The translations under genes were made by a program, and so were the position numbers. A model generated the notes under the pieces. That model did not search any database, had not been told where the DNA came from, and was given only the letters and a program-made list of their open reading frames with translations. Positions 1 through 12,018 of a stretch of 64,000 nucleotides of DNA are shown piece after piece; the first letter of the stretch is position 1; each line of letters opens with the position of its first letter. Location of the stretch: the NCBI RefSeq assembly GCF_036785885.1, contig NC_092323.1:9370501-9434500 (forward strand), read 5' to 3'. The stretch is from Coffea arabica. Taxonomy: Eukaryota > Streptophyta > Magnoliopsida > Gentianales > Rubiaceae.

Positions 1-90
1 CAAATTTTCATTGCATACCATCGTAACACACTCATACAAATAAAAGCATCAGTACTTTATACAACAGATACAAATACATATGATGCTACT

Positions 91-588
91 TTATGTCGCA
101 AATACAAGATTATCATATCCTTCACAAACTGACAAACACATCTTAATGGCTAAAAACCATACGCCAAAGACCAACAATATGCAAACTAACAAACACATCT
201 TCGCAAACTCCAACTCCTTAATCACTTTCGCCATCCAGTCACTAGAAGATGGCGGACTGGGAAAGTAATACTTTTCTTCTAACACCTCCAGCCTCATTCT
301 GTTGGCAATCAACCCCAAGATCGGATAGCCTCTTCCAGTCCTAAGCGCAGCTTCCAAAACTGAAGCCCAATCATCATGCCTGTAAAGCTCTTTAAACAAA
401 TCACATAATTCATTTTTCAGCAAAACATTTGTCACCTGAGCTCGTGCAACAGGTTCTGCCGGACGATTTCGACACCCATTTCCCATAGGATAAGCTGCTC
501 CACGAACAACAGCCAGTTGATTGACCTCTTCATCCACCTCTGGATAATATAATTGAACAGTAGGAAATCTTGCGCTTCCGCTCGCCAT
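91..588 (-). CDS. Small unrecognised protein with C-terminal membrane segment
   Basis: A single open frame of 165 codons on the minus strand. I chose the ATG at 588-586 because the reading frame upstream of it has only a non-ATG start. I do not recognise the family. The first ~60 residues are mixed and Pro/Gly/Arg-containing. Residues 53-110 look like a small helical domain (a Leu/Glu-rich part, then a segment with LGLIANRMRLEVLEEKYYFP). Residues 131-150 form a strongly hydrophobic stretch (MCLLVCILLVFGVWFLAIKM) followed by only 15 residues. With no signal peptide, this suggests a tail-anchored membrane protein (inference). It may be intronless or have a 5' UTR intron. It could be lineage-specific. 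Confidence that it is a real gene is moderate. Confidence 0.5.
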   Translation of the reverse strand: MASGSARFPTVQLYYPEVDEEVNQLAVVRGAAYPMGNGCRNRPAEPVARAQVTNVLLKNELCDLFKELYRHDDWASVLEAALRTGRGYPILGLIANRMRLEVLEEKYYFPSPPSSSDWMAKVIKELEFAKMCLLVCILLVFGVWFLAIKMCLSVCEGYDNLVFAT

Positions 589-594
589 TTGCAA

Positions 595-1260
595 ACGCTA
601 ACTATCTACAGACAAGTACCGAATATATACTACTTCTCACTGTATGAGCTTCAACTACGTAAGGAACAAACAATACTACAGACCCGTGAATTTTCTGTAC
701 TTTTTACCCTGCTCCCTCCCTGCAAATTACACGTCTCATACCACCTGCACACGGAAACAACTAGCTGCCATGCAAATGTCAACACCAGATATATTCTAAC
801 ACCGTGAATAGGGATGAACATTCTGGTACATCTATGCCTTTGTACGGTAATAAAACTTAATAGACTAACATCCCTTAATAAATTTAATAAACGTAATAAA
901 GATATAATAACTCAAACATATTATAAACATATAAAAAATAAATACTAGTACATAATTTAATAAATATAAAATAAAATAATAATATATACCAATACTAATC
1001 TATATATAATTTAATAAACCTATATACTAATATATATAATACTAATATATACTAATACTAATTTACATATAATTTAATAAATTTACATATACACAATATT
1101 AATTTAATATATACACATACAAATTAAGCATTAATAATCCCCCCTACACGTACAAATAATTAAGTATTAATTATTCATCCATCTAAACCAAAACCTCTTT
1201 TTTCTTAACTAACTTTTTAAAACCATTTTATTCAACACACATTTACAAACCAGAAACCAA
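595..1260. other. AT-rich intergenic spacer
   Basis: Between the small minus-strand gene and the transposon. The first ~200 bases would be promoter or leader of the minus-strand gene. From about 850 to 1140 the sequence is almost pure A/T, made of degenerate repeats of short words such as TTTAATAAA and TATATACTAATA. No open frame with coding character is seen. Confidence 0.6.
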
Positions 1261-2301
1261 GGGCCTGTTTGGAAGCCAAGTTTTTAAGCAAGTTTTTTAC
1301 CTACTAGTTTTTTAACAATTTTTGCTACAGGAACCCCAAAAAATTTATTCAAAATTTTTAACCTATACACTTCAAAAATACACAAAAACTTTCCCTTCAA
1401 CTTTTCTTCTTTTTCCTCCCCCACCCAACCTACCACATCCTCCGCCGCTGGCCACCACCTCCACCACCGCTTTCGGCGCCGGTCACTATTCCGGCCGCCA
1501 GTTCCGGCCTTCCTCTTTTTTTTTTCTCTCTCCCTCACCCCCTCTCCACCTCTCCACTCCCCCTTTGACCGATCTGTTGGTGCCCTTCTGAAAATTTTTT
1601 CATTTTTTTTTCTCCCTCCCCCTCCCCTCTTCGCCTCTGCCTCCCCCGTCACTCTCCCCCTCCCCCTTTGACTGATCTAGTTGCGCGACCAGATCTCAAA
1701 AGAGGAGAGGGGAAGGAGAGGGGAAGGAGAGGGGCGGCGGGGGAAGGAAGGGGAAGGGGAGGGGCGCGACCAGATCGCTTCGCGAAGGGGGAGAGGGAGG
1801 GTGGTGGGGGCGGGGAGGGGCGGCGGGGGAAGAAAGGGGAAGGGGAAGGGGAGAGGGAGAGGGAGAGGGAGAAGAGGGATGGCGGGGAAGGGAGAGGGAG
1901 GGGTGGCGGGGGAGGGAGAGGGGAAGAGAAAAAAAGCAAAAAAAAAAAGGGGTGGCGGGGAAGGAAGGGGAGAGGGAGAGGGAGAGGGAGGAGGAGAGGG
2001 AGGAGAGAGAGGGAGGGGTGGCTGCCAAGGAAGAGAAAAAAAGCAAAAAAAAAAAAAAAGACAGAAAGAAAGTTGCTGCCATGGAAATCTCCGGGAGAGG
2101 GAACACGGAAGGGAGAAGAAGCGGGAAGGGAGGAAGGAAAAGAAAAAAGAAAGAGATTAAAAAAAGAAAAAAGAAAAAGAAAGAAAGAAAATGAAAAGGA
2201 AAAAAACTTTTTATCTTACAAAAGTTTTTCTACAACTTCTACAGTGATCTACAATAAAGTTTTATACAAACATCCAAAAAACTCACCTTCCAAACAAGCC
2301 C
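1261..2301. mobile_element. Foldback-type non-autonomous DNA transposon (Harbinger-like ends)
   Basis: The terminal inverted repeats are GGGCCTGTTTGGAAG at the left end and the reverse complement of CTTCCAAACAAGCCC at the right, with similarity continuing for about 29 bp. A 3-bp direct repeat CAA flanks it (1258-1260 and 2302-2304). The termini and 3-bp target duplication fit PIF/Harbinger-type elements, although the usual target is TWA. The left half is pyrimidine-rich on the + strand and the right half purine-rich, so the whole element can fold back imperfectly. It carries repeated GCGACCAGATC motifs at 1685-1695 and 1757-1767. There is no transposase. Long open frames on both strands here are low-complexity artefacts. 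Confidence 0.75.
1695..2210 (+). repeat. About 500-bp polypurine tract with G-quadruplex motifs
   Basis: The + strand is nearly all G and A over this stretch, inside the foldback transposon. It includes GGGAGAGGGAGAGGGAGA near 1852-1872 and GGGGAAGGGGAAGGGG near 1836-1851, both matching the four-G-run pattern of intramolecular quadruplexes. Partial mirror symmetry also makes a triplex (H-DNA) possible. The tract ends about 145 bp upstream of the TRA1 TATA box. Confidence 0.7.
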
Positions 2302-2353
2302 CAAAGTTTAGCAGAATTATACTCTCCTACCGATGCGCGGGCCAGTCCCCTAG

Positions 2354-2373
2354 TATATATATATATATATTAT
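2354..2373 (+). promoter_or_regulatory. TRA1: Probable TATA box of TRA1
   Basis: An uninterrupted TATATATATA run lies 365-385 bp upstream of the TRA1 start codon and 53 bp after the right end of the transposon. Pyrimidine-rich sequence typical of plant leaders follows it (2460-2730). Transcription would be expected to start near 2385-2405. This is a position-and-motif call only. Confidence 0.4.
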
Positions 2374-2413
2374 ACCTCCGCTACGAGGTACCATTTCGGA
2401 GGAGCTGAGCAAA

Positions 2414-2503
2414 ATGCCCTTCGTGACGGAGGGAAACAAAACAACCGAGCACCGCCGTGCTTCCTCTTCTTCCGAATTTCCTGTTTGTCAGATCACTAAT
2501 TGA
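2414..2503 (+). promoter_or_regulatory. Candidate upstream ORF in the TRA1 leader (29 codons)
   Basis: An ATG in context CAAAATGCC opens a 29-codon frame (starting MPFVTEGNK) ending in TGA, 234 bp before the TRA1 start. It lies in the mRNA only if the 2354-2373 TATA box is used. If translated it would reduce initiation at the main start. Conservation is unknown. Confidence 0.3.
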
Positions 2504-2737
2504 ATTCATCTAACCTAGTAATAACTCCCCTTTCATCATTAAGTTCGCTTTTCTGTATTCGCCCCGGTTAAAAACCCTCCACCTCCACTCAAACACTCTC
2601 TTAAAACCCCCGTTCCCTTCTTCCTCAGTCCCCTCTGTACAGTTTAATTTTCTTTCCCTCCCTCTAATTTTCGCTGCTCCTTACCCTGAGCCTAACTTAT
2701 CAGTTTTACCGGAGGAATCGTTTTTTAATCGTCTACA

Positions 2738-5700
2738 ATGAGTCCAGTTCAGAATTTCGAGCAACATTCTCACCACCTCGTCGAACCCGACCTCCGTATA
2801 CTCTCTTCCCTGATGCCTTTATTTTGTAACTGTTTTTTTTTCTTTTACATGTAATTTATTGTTCAATTAATTTTTTTCTTTTTTGTTTGGTTGTTTCTGG
2901 GAGCAGCAATTAAGACGAGGTTACAGATGGCAATGGAGGTTCGGGATAGTTTGGAGATAACACATACGGGGGAGTATTTGAACTTTTTGAAGTGTTATTT
3001 TCGAGCATTTTCAGTAATTTTATATCATATTACGAAGCCGCAATTTACTGATAACCCTGAGCATAAGCTGAGAAATATTGTGGTTGAAATTCTGAACCGT
3101 TTGCCACATAGTGAGGTTTTAAGACCATTTGTTCAGGAGCTTCTTAAAGTGGCAATGCACGTGTTGACTACCGATAACGAAGAAAATGGCTTAATTTGTA
3201 TTCGTATTATATTTGACTTGCTTAGGAATTTTAGGCCTACACTAGAGACTGAAGTTCAGCCCTTTTTAGATTTTGTTTGCAAGATTTATCAGAATTTTAG
3301 GGTTACTGTTAGTTACTTTTTCGAGAGCGGGGCTGTGGCAGTTCCCCCACCTGTTGCACCAGGGTCATTGGGGTCTGCATTGAGTGGGGATGATGGGAAG
3401 CCAATGGATGTTTCTGATCAAGTGGGCCCCTCAGGCGGGCATGTTACGCAAGGGCAGCTTAATCCTAGTACTAGGTCATTTAAGGTTGTTACAGAGAGCC
3501 CTTTGGTGGTGATGTTTCTGTTTCAGTTGTATAGCCGGCTTGTTCAGACAAATATTCCACATTTGTTGCCGCTAATGGTGGCTGCCATATCAGTTCCGGG
3601 GCCTGAGAAGGTTGCTCCTCATTTAAAGAATCACTTTACTGAGCTCAAGGGTGCACAGGTTAAGGTATGGAGTAGAAAATCTTGACATCAATTTTTTGGT
3701 TAATATCTGAAGTTGTTACCTGTACTTTTCCTTTTCGTCTTTTAGATATGGAAAACTTTGCTATTGTGAGGTGGTGTGTCCATGGGATCCTTTTTCGTTT
3801 TCAATTCTTTTTTGGGGGGTGGGGGCAATGGGAAGGTTGAACTCCCATAACGTCCCGTGACAAAGTCAGGCCACTATACTGTTTGAGAGACATTGAAAGA
3901 CTCTGGAAAAGTCTATTTTTCTAATTCATGTGCATGTTCCAAATTGTACTGCAGTTGCAGTTGATTTAGGGGTATGCTGCTTGTTTACACGCATAAGCAT
4001 ATTGTTTGTCGTAGTTGGTGTTCCTGCTTGACCAACTGACAAAATTTTTAAGTTCTGTATACTAGACTGTATGATACTTGACCATCTTATGAAATTTACA
4101 GCTGAATGGACATATGGACATTCATCTTTTCTTTTTTTCTTGCTGTAATTCTCTTGATATTTGTTGCTAGGTTAGTTTGACACTATTAATCTAGTAGACA
4201 CCAGTGAACTTTCTTTGCCACTGGTTCATGTACGTGGTATCATTGTTAAGCAAAGAATTGTGCTGTGGAGATTGTGAGTGGAAGGTTGGTACTGTGATGT
4301 GGAGTTTTAGCTACATGGTTATGAGAAGGGGGGGGGGGACTTGAAGTACATATATGCTTGTCCCATATCTTTGAGATCATGTGGAATTGTTTACCATTTT
4401 TCTTACTCCTTTGACTTGTATGTGTATGCAGACAGTTTCATTCTTAACTTACCTGCTGAAGAGTTTTGCTGATTATATTAGACCACATGAAGAAAGCATT
4501 TGCAAAAGCATTGTGAACCTGCTTGTCACGTGTTCTGATTCTGTTTCTATACGAAAGGTGAATGGTTTGTCGTACTTCATCTAATGCAGCCCCTTTAATT
4601 GTGTATACATATTTTTGACCAACAAAGCTTCTTGGCTGCAGGAATTGTTGGTAGCTCTAAAACATGTTCTTGGAACTGATTTTAAGCGGGGTTTGTTTCC
4701 TCTGATTGACACGCTATTGGAGGAAAGGTAAACATTTTACTTCTTATTTGATGTTGCATCCATATTTCTAAGGTTGTCAAGTCACTATCCCCTTGTCTTG
4801 ACAAACCAGAAAAAATATCATTATTTTCTCTATCTGGTTTGGTCTGATATGTACTGCATTCTGTACTATATTGCTGATTTTGTGTATTCTGTAAGGCCCT
4901 GAATTTGTTGTATGCAGTGTATACGATATAGCTCGGTAAACTGCTTGGCATGCCTTAATTCTTCCCAAAACCTTAATTAATGCTTGAGTCTAGTAGTGCT
5001 CATCAGCGTGTATTTAGATCTATTAATTGATGAAATAAAGCTTTTGTTACATCATTTCTCTCCATATGTGGTGCTTTGTGGGTGAGTCATTCTTTCTGTT
5101 AGCTTTTAGAGGTCCCACTATTATGTGATCAATCTTTTGTGAAAAAAATATTTGGCCTTTGTAGACTGAATGCGTGAATTACTTCCTGATGCATGCATCT
5201 TTTAGTTGCTTGTTTTCTCAAATCTATTGGTTTGTTACAAGTAAAAGGGTAATTAATCAATTTGCTCTTTTGCTTTGGAAGTCATTCTCACCTCTGAGAT
5301 TTATGTTGCCATGAATTGTATCAGGGTCCTTGTTGGAACCGGGAGAGCATGCTTTGAGACTTTAAGGCCTTTGGCCTACAGTTTACTGGCAGAGATTGTT
5401 CATCATGTTAGGGGAGATCTTTCTTTGTCTCAGGTATGATCAGAGTAATGTTGGTTTATCATTTTCTTAGAAACAGTAGCGTAAATTTCTTTGAGTGATT
5501 TTGGGAAGTTGGTGTTGGTTGTAATGCAACTTCCTTTCTGCTGGCTTTATGACTATTCATCATACAAGAAGCTTGCCCTGCAGAAAGTTTGTGGGTTAAG
5601 GACCATGTTGTCAGTGGTTTTTTTTTGGGGGGGAATAGTTGCTGTACTGATGTGCCTTTTTGCTGGCATTGTTAGGAAGTGTTATGATGTTGATCCGTAT

Positions 5701-8700
5701 TCTGATATTCTATTCTTTGTGCGGGTCTGTGAGTGCCCAAAGTTGTACATTGACCCTATAGGATAAAGATAGTTGGATTGAGCAGAAACTTGTTAAAACA
5801 GAGTGTGATGGAAAATATCTGATTTTTTCTCTTTCTCCTTACTATCACTTCCTCTTGACTTAAGAGTATGTTTAGAAGACAACTGCATTTGAAATTTGTC
5901 TGGGGACATAGCAAGGATTCTGGATAAATAATGGTGCAAAATGTCAATGATAAGGCTAATGTCTCATGAGTACTGAAACTGCATTTCTTGCTAGCACGGC
6001 AGCTAAGTTGTGGGCTCAGTTTTTTAGGAAAGAGTTTAAGCTTTTCCAAGGAGCTTTGTGAGATGAAACCTTTTTGAGGTTAACAAGTTATGAGGTTGTC
6101 CAGCATTGGAAGGCTGTGTAACCTCAGATGGGCATGTCTAGGACCAATGAGCATGTGTTCCCATTTTAGCACATTTGGGGTTGAGATGAAGTATGATGAA
6201 GGGGATCGGACAAACAGGGGTGAGGAGCAGCTCAGATTCTCAGGAATCTGTTCTTGAAGATGTTGGCAGAACCCTTTTCTAGAGGACTGCAAAAGCTGAA
6301 AATCATTTGCTTGGTCAGCTTTTCAAGTGCTTCCGGTTGGAGCATAGAAAATCTCTTTGAGCAAAGTTCATTTTGATGTCTGTGCACTTGTTTTGGTGTT
6401 TGAACTCCACGAACTTCTGATTACTTTTAATGAGAGCAAAAGTTTTTTTATCATATCAGATGATACTGGGACGTTATTCCTTTGCTGGAAAATTGAACAT
6501 GGGATTTAGTTGTCCTCTTCCTAAAAAAAGTTTTGCCTGAGATTTTTTCTTTGAGTGTCCATGAACTTTCTATGAGACTAAGCACTACAGGATTATCTGG
6601 TGTGCAACTTGGGTTGTATTGGATGTTCTTTGTAGTATTTCATCAATAGTGCCCCAATATGAGCAATTGAGGTTTGCGCAAATCCTGATTTTGGACAAAT
6701 AAGCCAATTTACCTTTAAATTATTAGTATTTGGAAGCAATTTATTTGGAGATGTGGAAAAAAGGTTGATTGTCCAAGTTACTTGGAAAATAACTTTTTTT
6801 TATGTTAAATAATTTAAACCCAAAACGTGGGTACTCAATCTAGACCTGGTGTCATTTTGTTTGAACTAACAAGTTTTGGCAACAGCACTTTTTCTTATAG
6901 GATTGATTATACATTTACTTACAGTTCTCACAGTGTAATTGTCATGGCATTCATGATTGATTTGTAGTCTATGGATCCTTACATGCAGTCGTAATTTGTT
7001 CCAGCCTGTGGTATCATATGAACTGTGACCACGTGTCTCCGGAACTTGGACAATGTTTTCCAATAATTGATCCATTGATTTCCTTGTGGTGCAGTTATCG
7101 AGGATCATTTACTTGTTCTCAAGTAACATGCATGATGCTTCATTGTCACTCAGCATTCATACTACGTGTGCTCGCTTGATGTTAAATCTGGTAGAACTTC
7201 TAATCAACTCTCTTAGAAAGATTATTATTTCTTTTATCGAGCAAAATATTTTCTCAATACTAAAGCCTTGATAATGTGAGTTTGCAACTGCTCTTCTGAT
7301 GATATGTATAATTGTCCTCTTTTTCTGATTGTAGGTAGAGCCAATTTTTGAGAAAGGCGTTGACCAGCCATCGATGGACGAAGCACGGATTTTATTGGTT
7401 AGAAACCCATTCAACCAGTTTGCTATTTCACACACACACCCACACAAAAGTGTATGAGTTATATTTCCAGAATTGGAATAAATTATGGTTCTCTTCCATT
7501 TAGGGTCGAATTTTGGATGCTTTTGTTGGAAAATTTAATACTTTCAAGCGCACTATTCCCCAGGTATTAGAACTTTCACATACTTTTCAACATTTAGTTC
7601 CTCTTAAATCATATTTAGAAAAGTATGTGCTAAACTATCTGAGCATTTCCAACTTTTTGCTAGTTTCTCTGTTCCTCTATTGGTTGGCTGGTCACATCTT
7701 TGCTGAATTGATTCAGGTGGTGCTGCTGGCGTAGGTTTTGGTTTTATGATGTATGACTAAAACAACCATGTAATATAGACTGAAAGAGTTGCTGTTATCA
7801 GGCTAATACAGCCATGTTAAACATTGACCAATTAATTGCAATTTGATTTCTGCTATAAAATCCAATACTTTTACTTTGAAATGGGCTTTCTAGTAGCCTG
7901 TGTCTTGTTAAGAATTGTAAACCAATTGCATGATCTGCACGCTACCTGCATAAAAGAACCTGATGGAAGTGATGGTCCTCCTTTTAGATGACTTATGACA
8001 TCGATAAACATCTGGTTCAGCATTACCTAGAGTAATCTGTAGTTTGAGAAAAAGGAGAGCCTTTTCAACCAATAATCTTTCTGAATGTGAATGGAAAACC
8101 ATCTCCAACTTTGTGAGAGATAATCTAAAATTCAAGGTACTACACTTCTGATTTGAACTACACAATTTAATTAGAAAAGCATCTCAAAGTTTGCAAGAAA
8201 TGATTTGTAGTACAAGCACTTGTAAGATGAACTGCTCACCTCTATAATATAGGTACTTGCTTTAGCATGTATTACATGGAGGTGAAACATGTCGCTCTAT
8301 GAAAAATTTGTAATTTATCAATTCATTCGGTTTCTAGAGGCTCTAAAAGATTGTTCATTGTGCAGTATTCTTATCATGTCATTGATATTTTTTAACCGAC
8401 TTTGTCCCCCAAAATTTAGATTTGCTGGAAATTTTTGGCCCCGTGCGCTGATGAATGCTTAAGTTCTTCATCAAAATGTGCTCTTGTTTTCCCCCTCAAG
8501 TTTATACATATGCAAATTATTTTGATCACTGCCATTTCTCATAAATTGAATTTGTTGCTCCAAAATACTCCCACTGTCCCAAAAAGTTTGTCACTTTTTT
8601 GGGAACAGAGCCTTTTGTGAATAGTAAAGAAAAAGAATAAATAAACTCCTAAACTCGCTAAAATGGCCATTATTGGGCTGCCCAAACCTTGTACAAAGTA

Positions 8701-11700
8701 AAGCATTTATGCTGCCCAAATTGTGTCTGCCGTCAAGTCAAAGTGTGGACCCCATACATTTAATTAAAGGTACCAACCCACTTATTGTTGTGTGCTGCAT
8801 GCACAAAACCAGTTGGTGCATACTGTTGACACACTGCCTTAATGCATGCATAATTTTTGATAAATTTTGTTGGACCCACACATATAATTGTAGTACTTTG
8901 AGGATAAAAACGGAAGGAGGAGAAAATTTCACTTGCTATTTTTGGTAACATGACATAATTTTGGGATAGATCAAAAAGGAAAGTTTGACACTTTCAATGG
9001 GATGGAGGGAGCACGTTTTATTTGTTTAAAAGTTCGGTGCTGGTTATATATGCCTTTACCATTTTCCATTTGATTTTACAAAGTCGTTTGCTTTGCTATT
9101 ACGTGTAATATGACTTTTGGTTATTTACTTTTCTGTTTTCTTGTGGGCAATAGCTACTGGAAGAGGGAGAAGATGGGAAGAATAGGTCAACTTTAAGGTC
9201 AAAATTAGAACTTCCAGTCCAGGTACTTTGAGAACTTTACTCTTCTGTAATGAAATTCTGCTTCTAATTTTTTCTGTTTTTGGGTGATATGCTCATAGGC
9301 CTTTTGCTATGATTTTGCGGAATGTTGTCTAATATTATGATTAATAATAAAAATTAGGAAAAAGAATTGTCAGATCTACTTTATGACCGTCTTTCTCTAG
9401 AAGCTAATGATTGCAGTTGCAGAGAAGTAGTCTGGTGTAGTTCTAATCCTGTGATTTTTCGATTATATTGGTTATTTCTTCGTTACCGTAATGGTTTTGA
9501 ACGAGTTGTGTACCACCAGTAGCAAGTCCACATAGATGAGGCCACATCCAGGAGAAGGTTTAAGTAACCCCAAGAGGGGATAAATATTGTGCAAAAATTG
9601 TCAAGCTAATTTGGACATGTTCAAGTATGGGATAGTGGAACTCACTATGAGTGCGTCTCATGAAGTTGCAAAACGAATATGGATACTCGTGGATTAAAGG
9701 AGGGACTGTTTTGGATCGAGTTAAAAGTGGAACAAGATTATAAATAGGACCCTGAGTAAATGGCTGTCAAGTTTAGTGGATACCTGTCTACAGCTACAAT
9801 TCTTCCTTTTGGAGTATAATTTAACTGTATTTTGGCCATTTTGATTAATTTCCAAAGAGGGCCTACGAGTCACTGAAAGACTAATTTCCGATCAGAAGCT
9901 GCATGCACGTGGAGTATAAGAATTTTAACAACAGTAAAAAGCAGTCCCATGCAGAAGTACTTTCTGCGATGTTTTTTGCAAATGCTTTCCTGATCTTCAA
10001 CAGAGCTTACAGCACTGTTTCTGGATTTTCAAGTCTTACATTTCATAAATCAGAGGTTTCCTTGCTTTGATGTTGACATACTTTTGCCATATAATGTTAA
10101 AACTGGGTATGCATTTGACTGCCTTGCCTGCATATTGACTGCATGCATCATGACATGTAAACTCTCTGTTGTATCTGTATTTCTATATTTCCCTTTTGAA
10201 TTAACACTGCCTGCTTTTGATCACTTGTCATACTTTGCAGGCAGTGCTAAATCTGCAAGTTCCTGTGGAGCACTCCAAGGAAGTTAGTGATTGTAAGCAT
10301 CTGATTAAAACATTGGTCATGGGTAATTGCCTTCTCCATTCTTTACACTTCAAATTCAGTTGACTATTTTGAATTATTGAAAATTTGATACCTAATGTAT
10401 GATTTTTTTATTTTTATTTTTTAAAATGAGTTCCTCTTTGTTTGCTGATTGCTTATTTTGTATTATGGGATTTTGTTGCTATTCCAGGAATGAAGACCAT
10501 TATTTGGAGCATCACTCATGCACATCTACCCCGATCACAGGTTTTTCACGTCTCTTCCTTTATAATTCATTTCTATCATCGGTTAGTTTTATATCAGGTA
10601 ACCTTTTGTCGTTTTAGGTTTCACCATCAACACATGGGACATCATCTCAAATTCTTGCTTCTGCAACATCAGGTTCATCAGTACCACAGCCCTTCAAAGG
10701 GATGAGAGAAGATGAGGTACCATCCTTATTATGAAGTTTGCCTAGTCATTCTTTTGCTAGGATGTTCTTACTCAATTTTCTACAGGTGTGGAAAGCTTCT
10801 GGCGTATTGAAGAGTGGTGTGCATTGCTTGGCTCTGTTCAAGGAGAAGGAAGAGGAAAGGGAAATGATTAATCTCTTTTCCCAAATTCTGGCTATTATGG
10901 AACCCCGAGATTTGATGGACATGTTCTCCTTGTGCATGCCTGAGCTGTTTGAGTGCATGATTTCAAATACTCAGCTGGTCCACATCTTTTCAACCCTTCT
11001 GCAGTCAGCTAAGGTTTTTCGGCCATTTTCAGATGTTTTGGTGAATTTCCTTGTGACTAGTAAACTTGATGTTCTGAAGCAGCCAGATTCACCTGCAGCA
11101 AAACTTGTTTTGCATCTTTTCCGCTTCTTATTTGGTGCTGTTGCAAAGGCCCCTTCGGACTGCGAACGCATTTTACAGCCTCATGTGCCTGTTATAATGG
11201 AATCTTGCATGAAAAATGCAACTGAGGTTGAGAAACCAATTGGTTACTTGCAACTTCTTAGAACAATGTTTCATGCACTTGCGGGTGGCAAGTTTGAACT
11301 TCTTCTCCGAGACTTGGTTCCTATGCTGCTACCCTGCTTAAATATGCTGTTGGCTATGCTTGAAGGACCTACCGGTGAAGACATGAGGGAACTTCTTCTG
11401 GAACTCTGTCTAACTCTGCCTGCAAGGTTAAGCTCATTGTTACCTCATCTGCCTCGCCTTATGAAGCCTCTGGTGATGTGTCTAAAAGGAAGTGATGACC
11501 TAGTTAGTCTTGGTTTAAGGACACTTGAGTTCTGGATTGATAGTTTGAATCCTGATTTCTTAGAGCCGAGTATGGCGAATGTTATGTCTGAGGTGATTTT
11601 GGCATTATGGTCTCATTTGAGACCAGCACCCTATCCTTGGGGTGGAAAATCATTGCAACTTCTTGGTAAATTGGGTGGTCGTAATAGACGTTTTCTCAAA

Positions 11701-12018
11701 GAACCTCTTGCACTTGAATGCAAGGAGAATCCAGAGCATGGACTTAGATTAATTCTTACATTTGAACCCTCCACACCTTTTTTGGTTCCACTTGATCGTT
11801 GCATAAATCTTGCTGTGGCTGCTGTCATGAACAAAAATGGTGGGGTGGATCCGTTTTACCGAAAGCAGGCTCTAAAGTTTGTCTGTGTATGCTTGTCATC
11901 TCAACTTAATTTGCCAGGGATTGTTACTGATGAGGGATCAACATCTAGGCAGTTGTCAACTCTCTTAGTTTCATCTGTTGACCCATCTTGGAGAAGATCT
12001 GAGACAGTAGAAATGAAG
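2738..12018 (+). other. TRA1: TRA1 exons 1-13 (residues 1-964, N-terminal solenoid)
   Basis: Exons: 2738-2795, 2907-3664, 4432-4557, 4642-4727, 5325-5433, 7095-7190, 7335-7397, 7504-7563, 9154-9222, 10241-10322, 10488-10540, 10618-10716, 10786-12018. Exon 1 encodes only 19 residues plus one base. Exon 13 is 1233 nt long and encodes 411 residues of helical repeats. Introns 5 (1661 bp) and 8 (1590 bp) are the long ones; intron 8 holds a Stowaway-like insertion. Junctions were placed by keeping phase and by the conserved plant TRA1 protein order. Confidence 0.9.

Noticed and set aside
1649-2408. Long open frames on both strands, Arg/Glu/Gly-rich or Ser/Pro-rich
   Set aside because: They are translations of the polypurine/polypyrimidine tract inside a transposon; composition, not coding, keeps them open.
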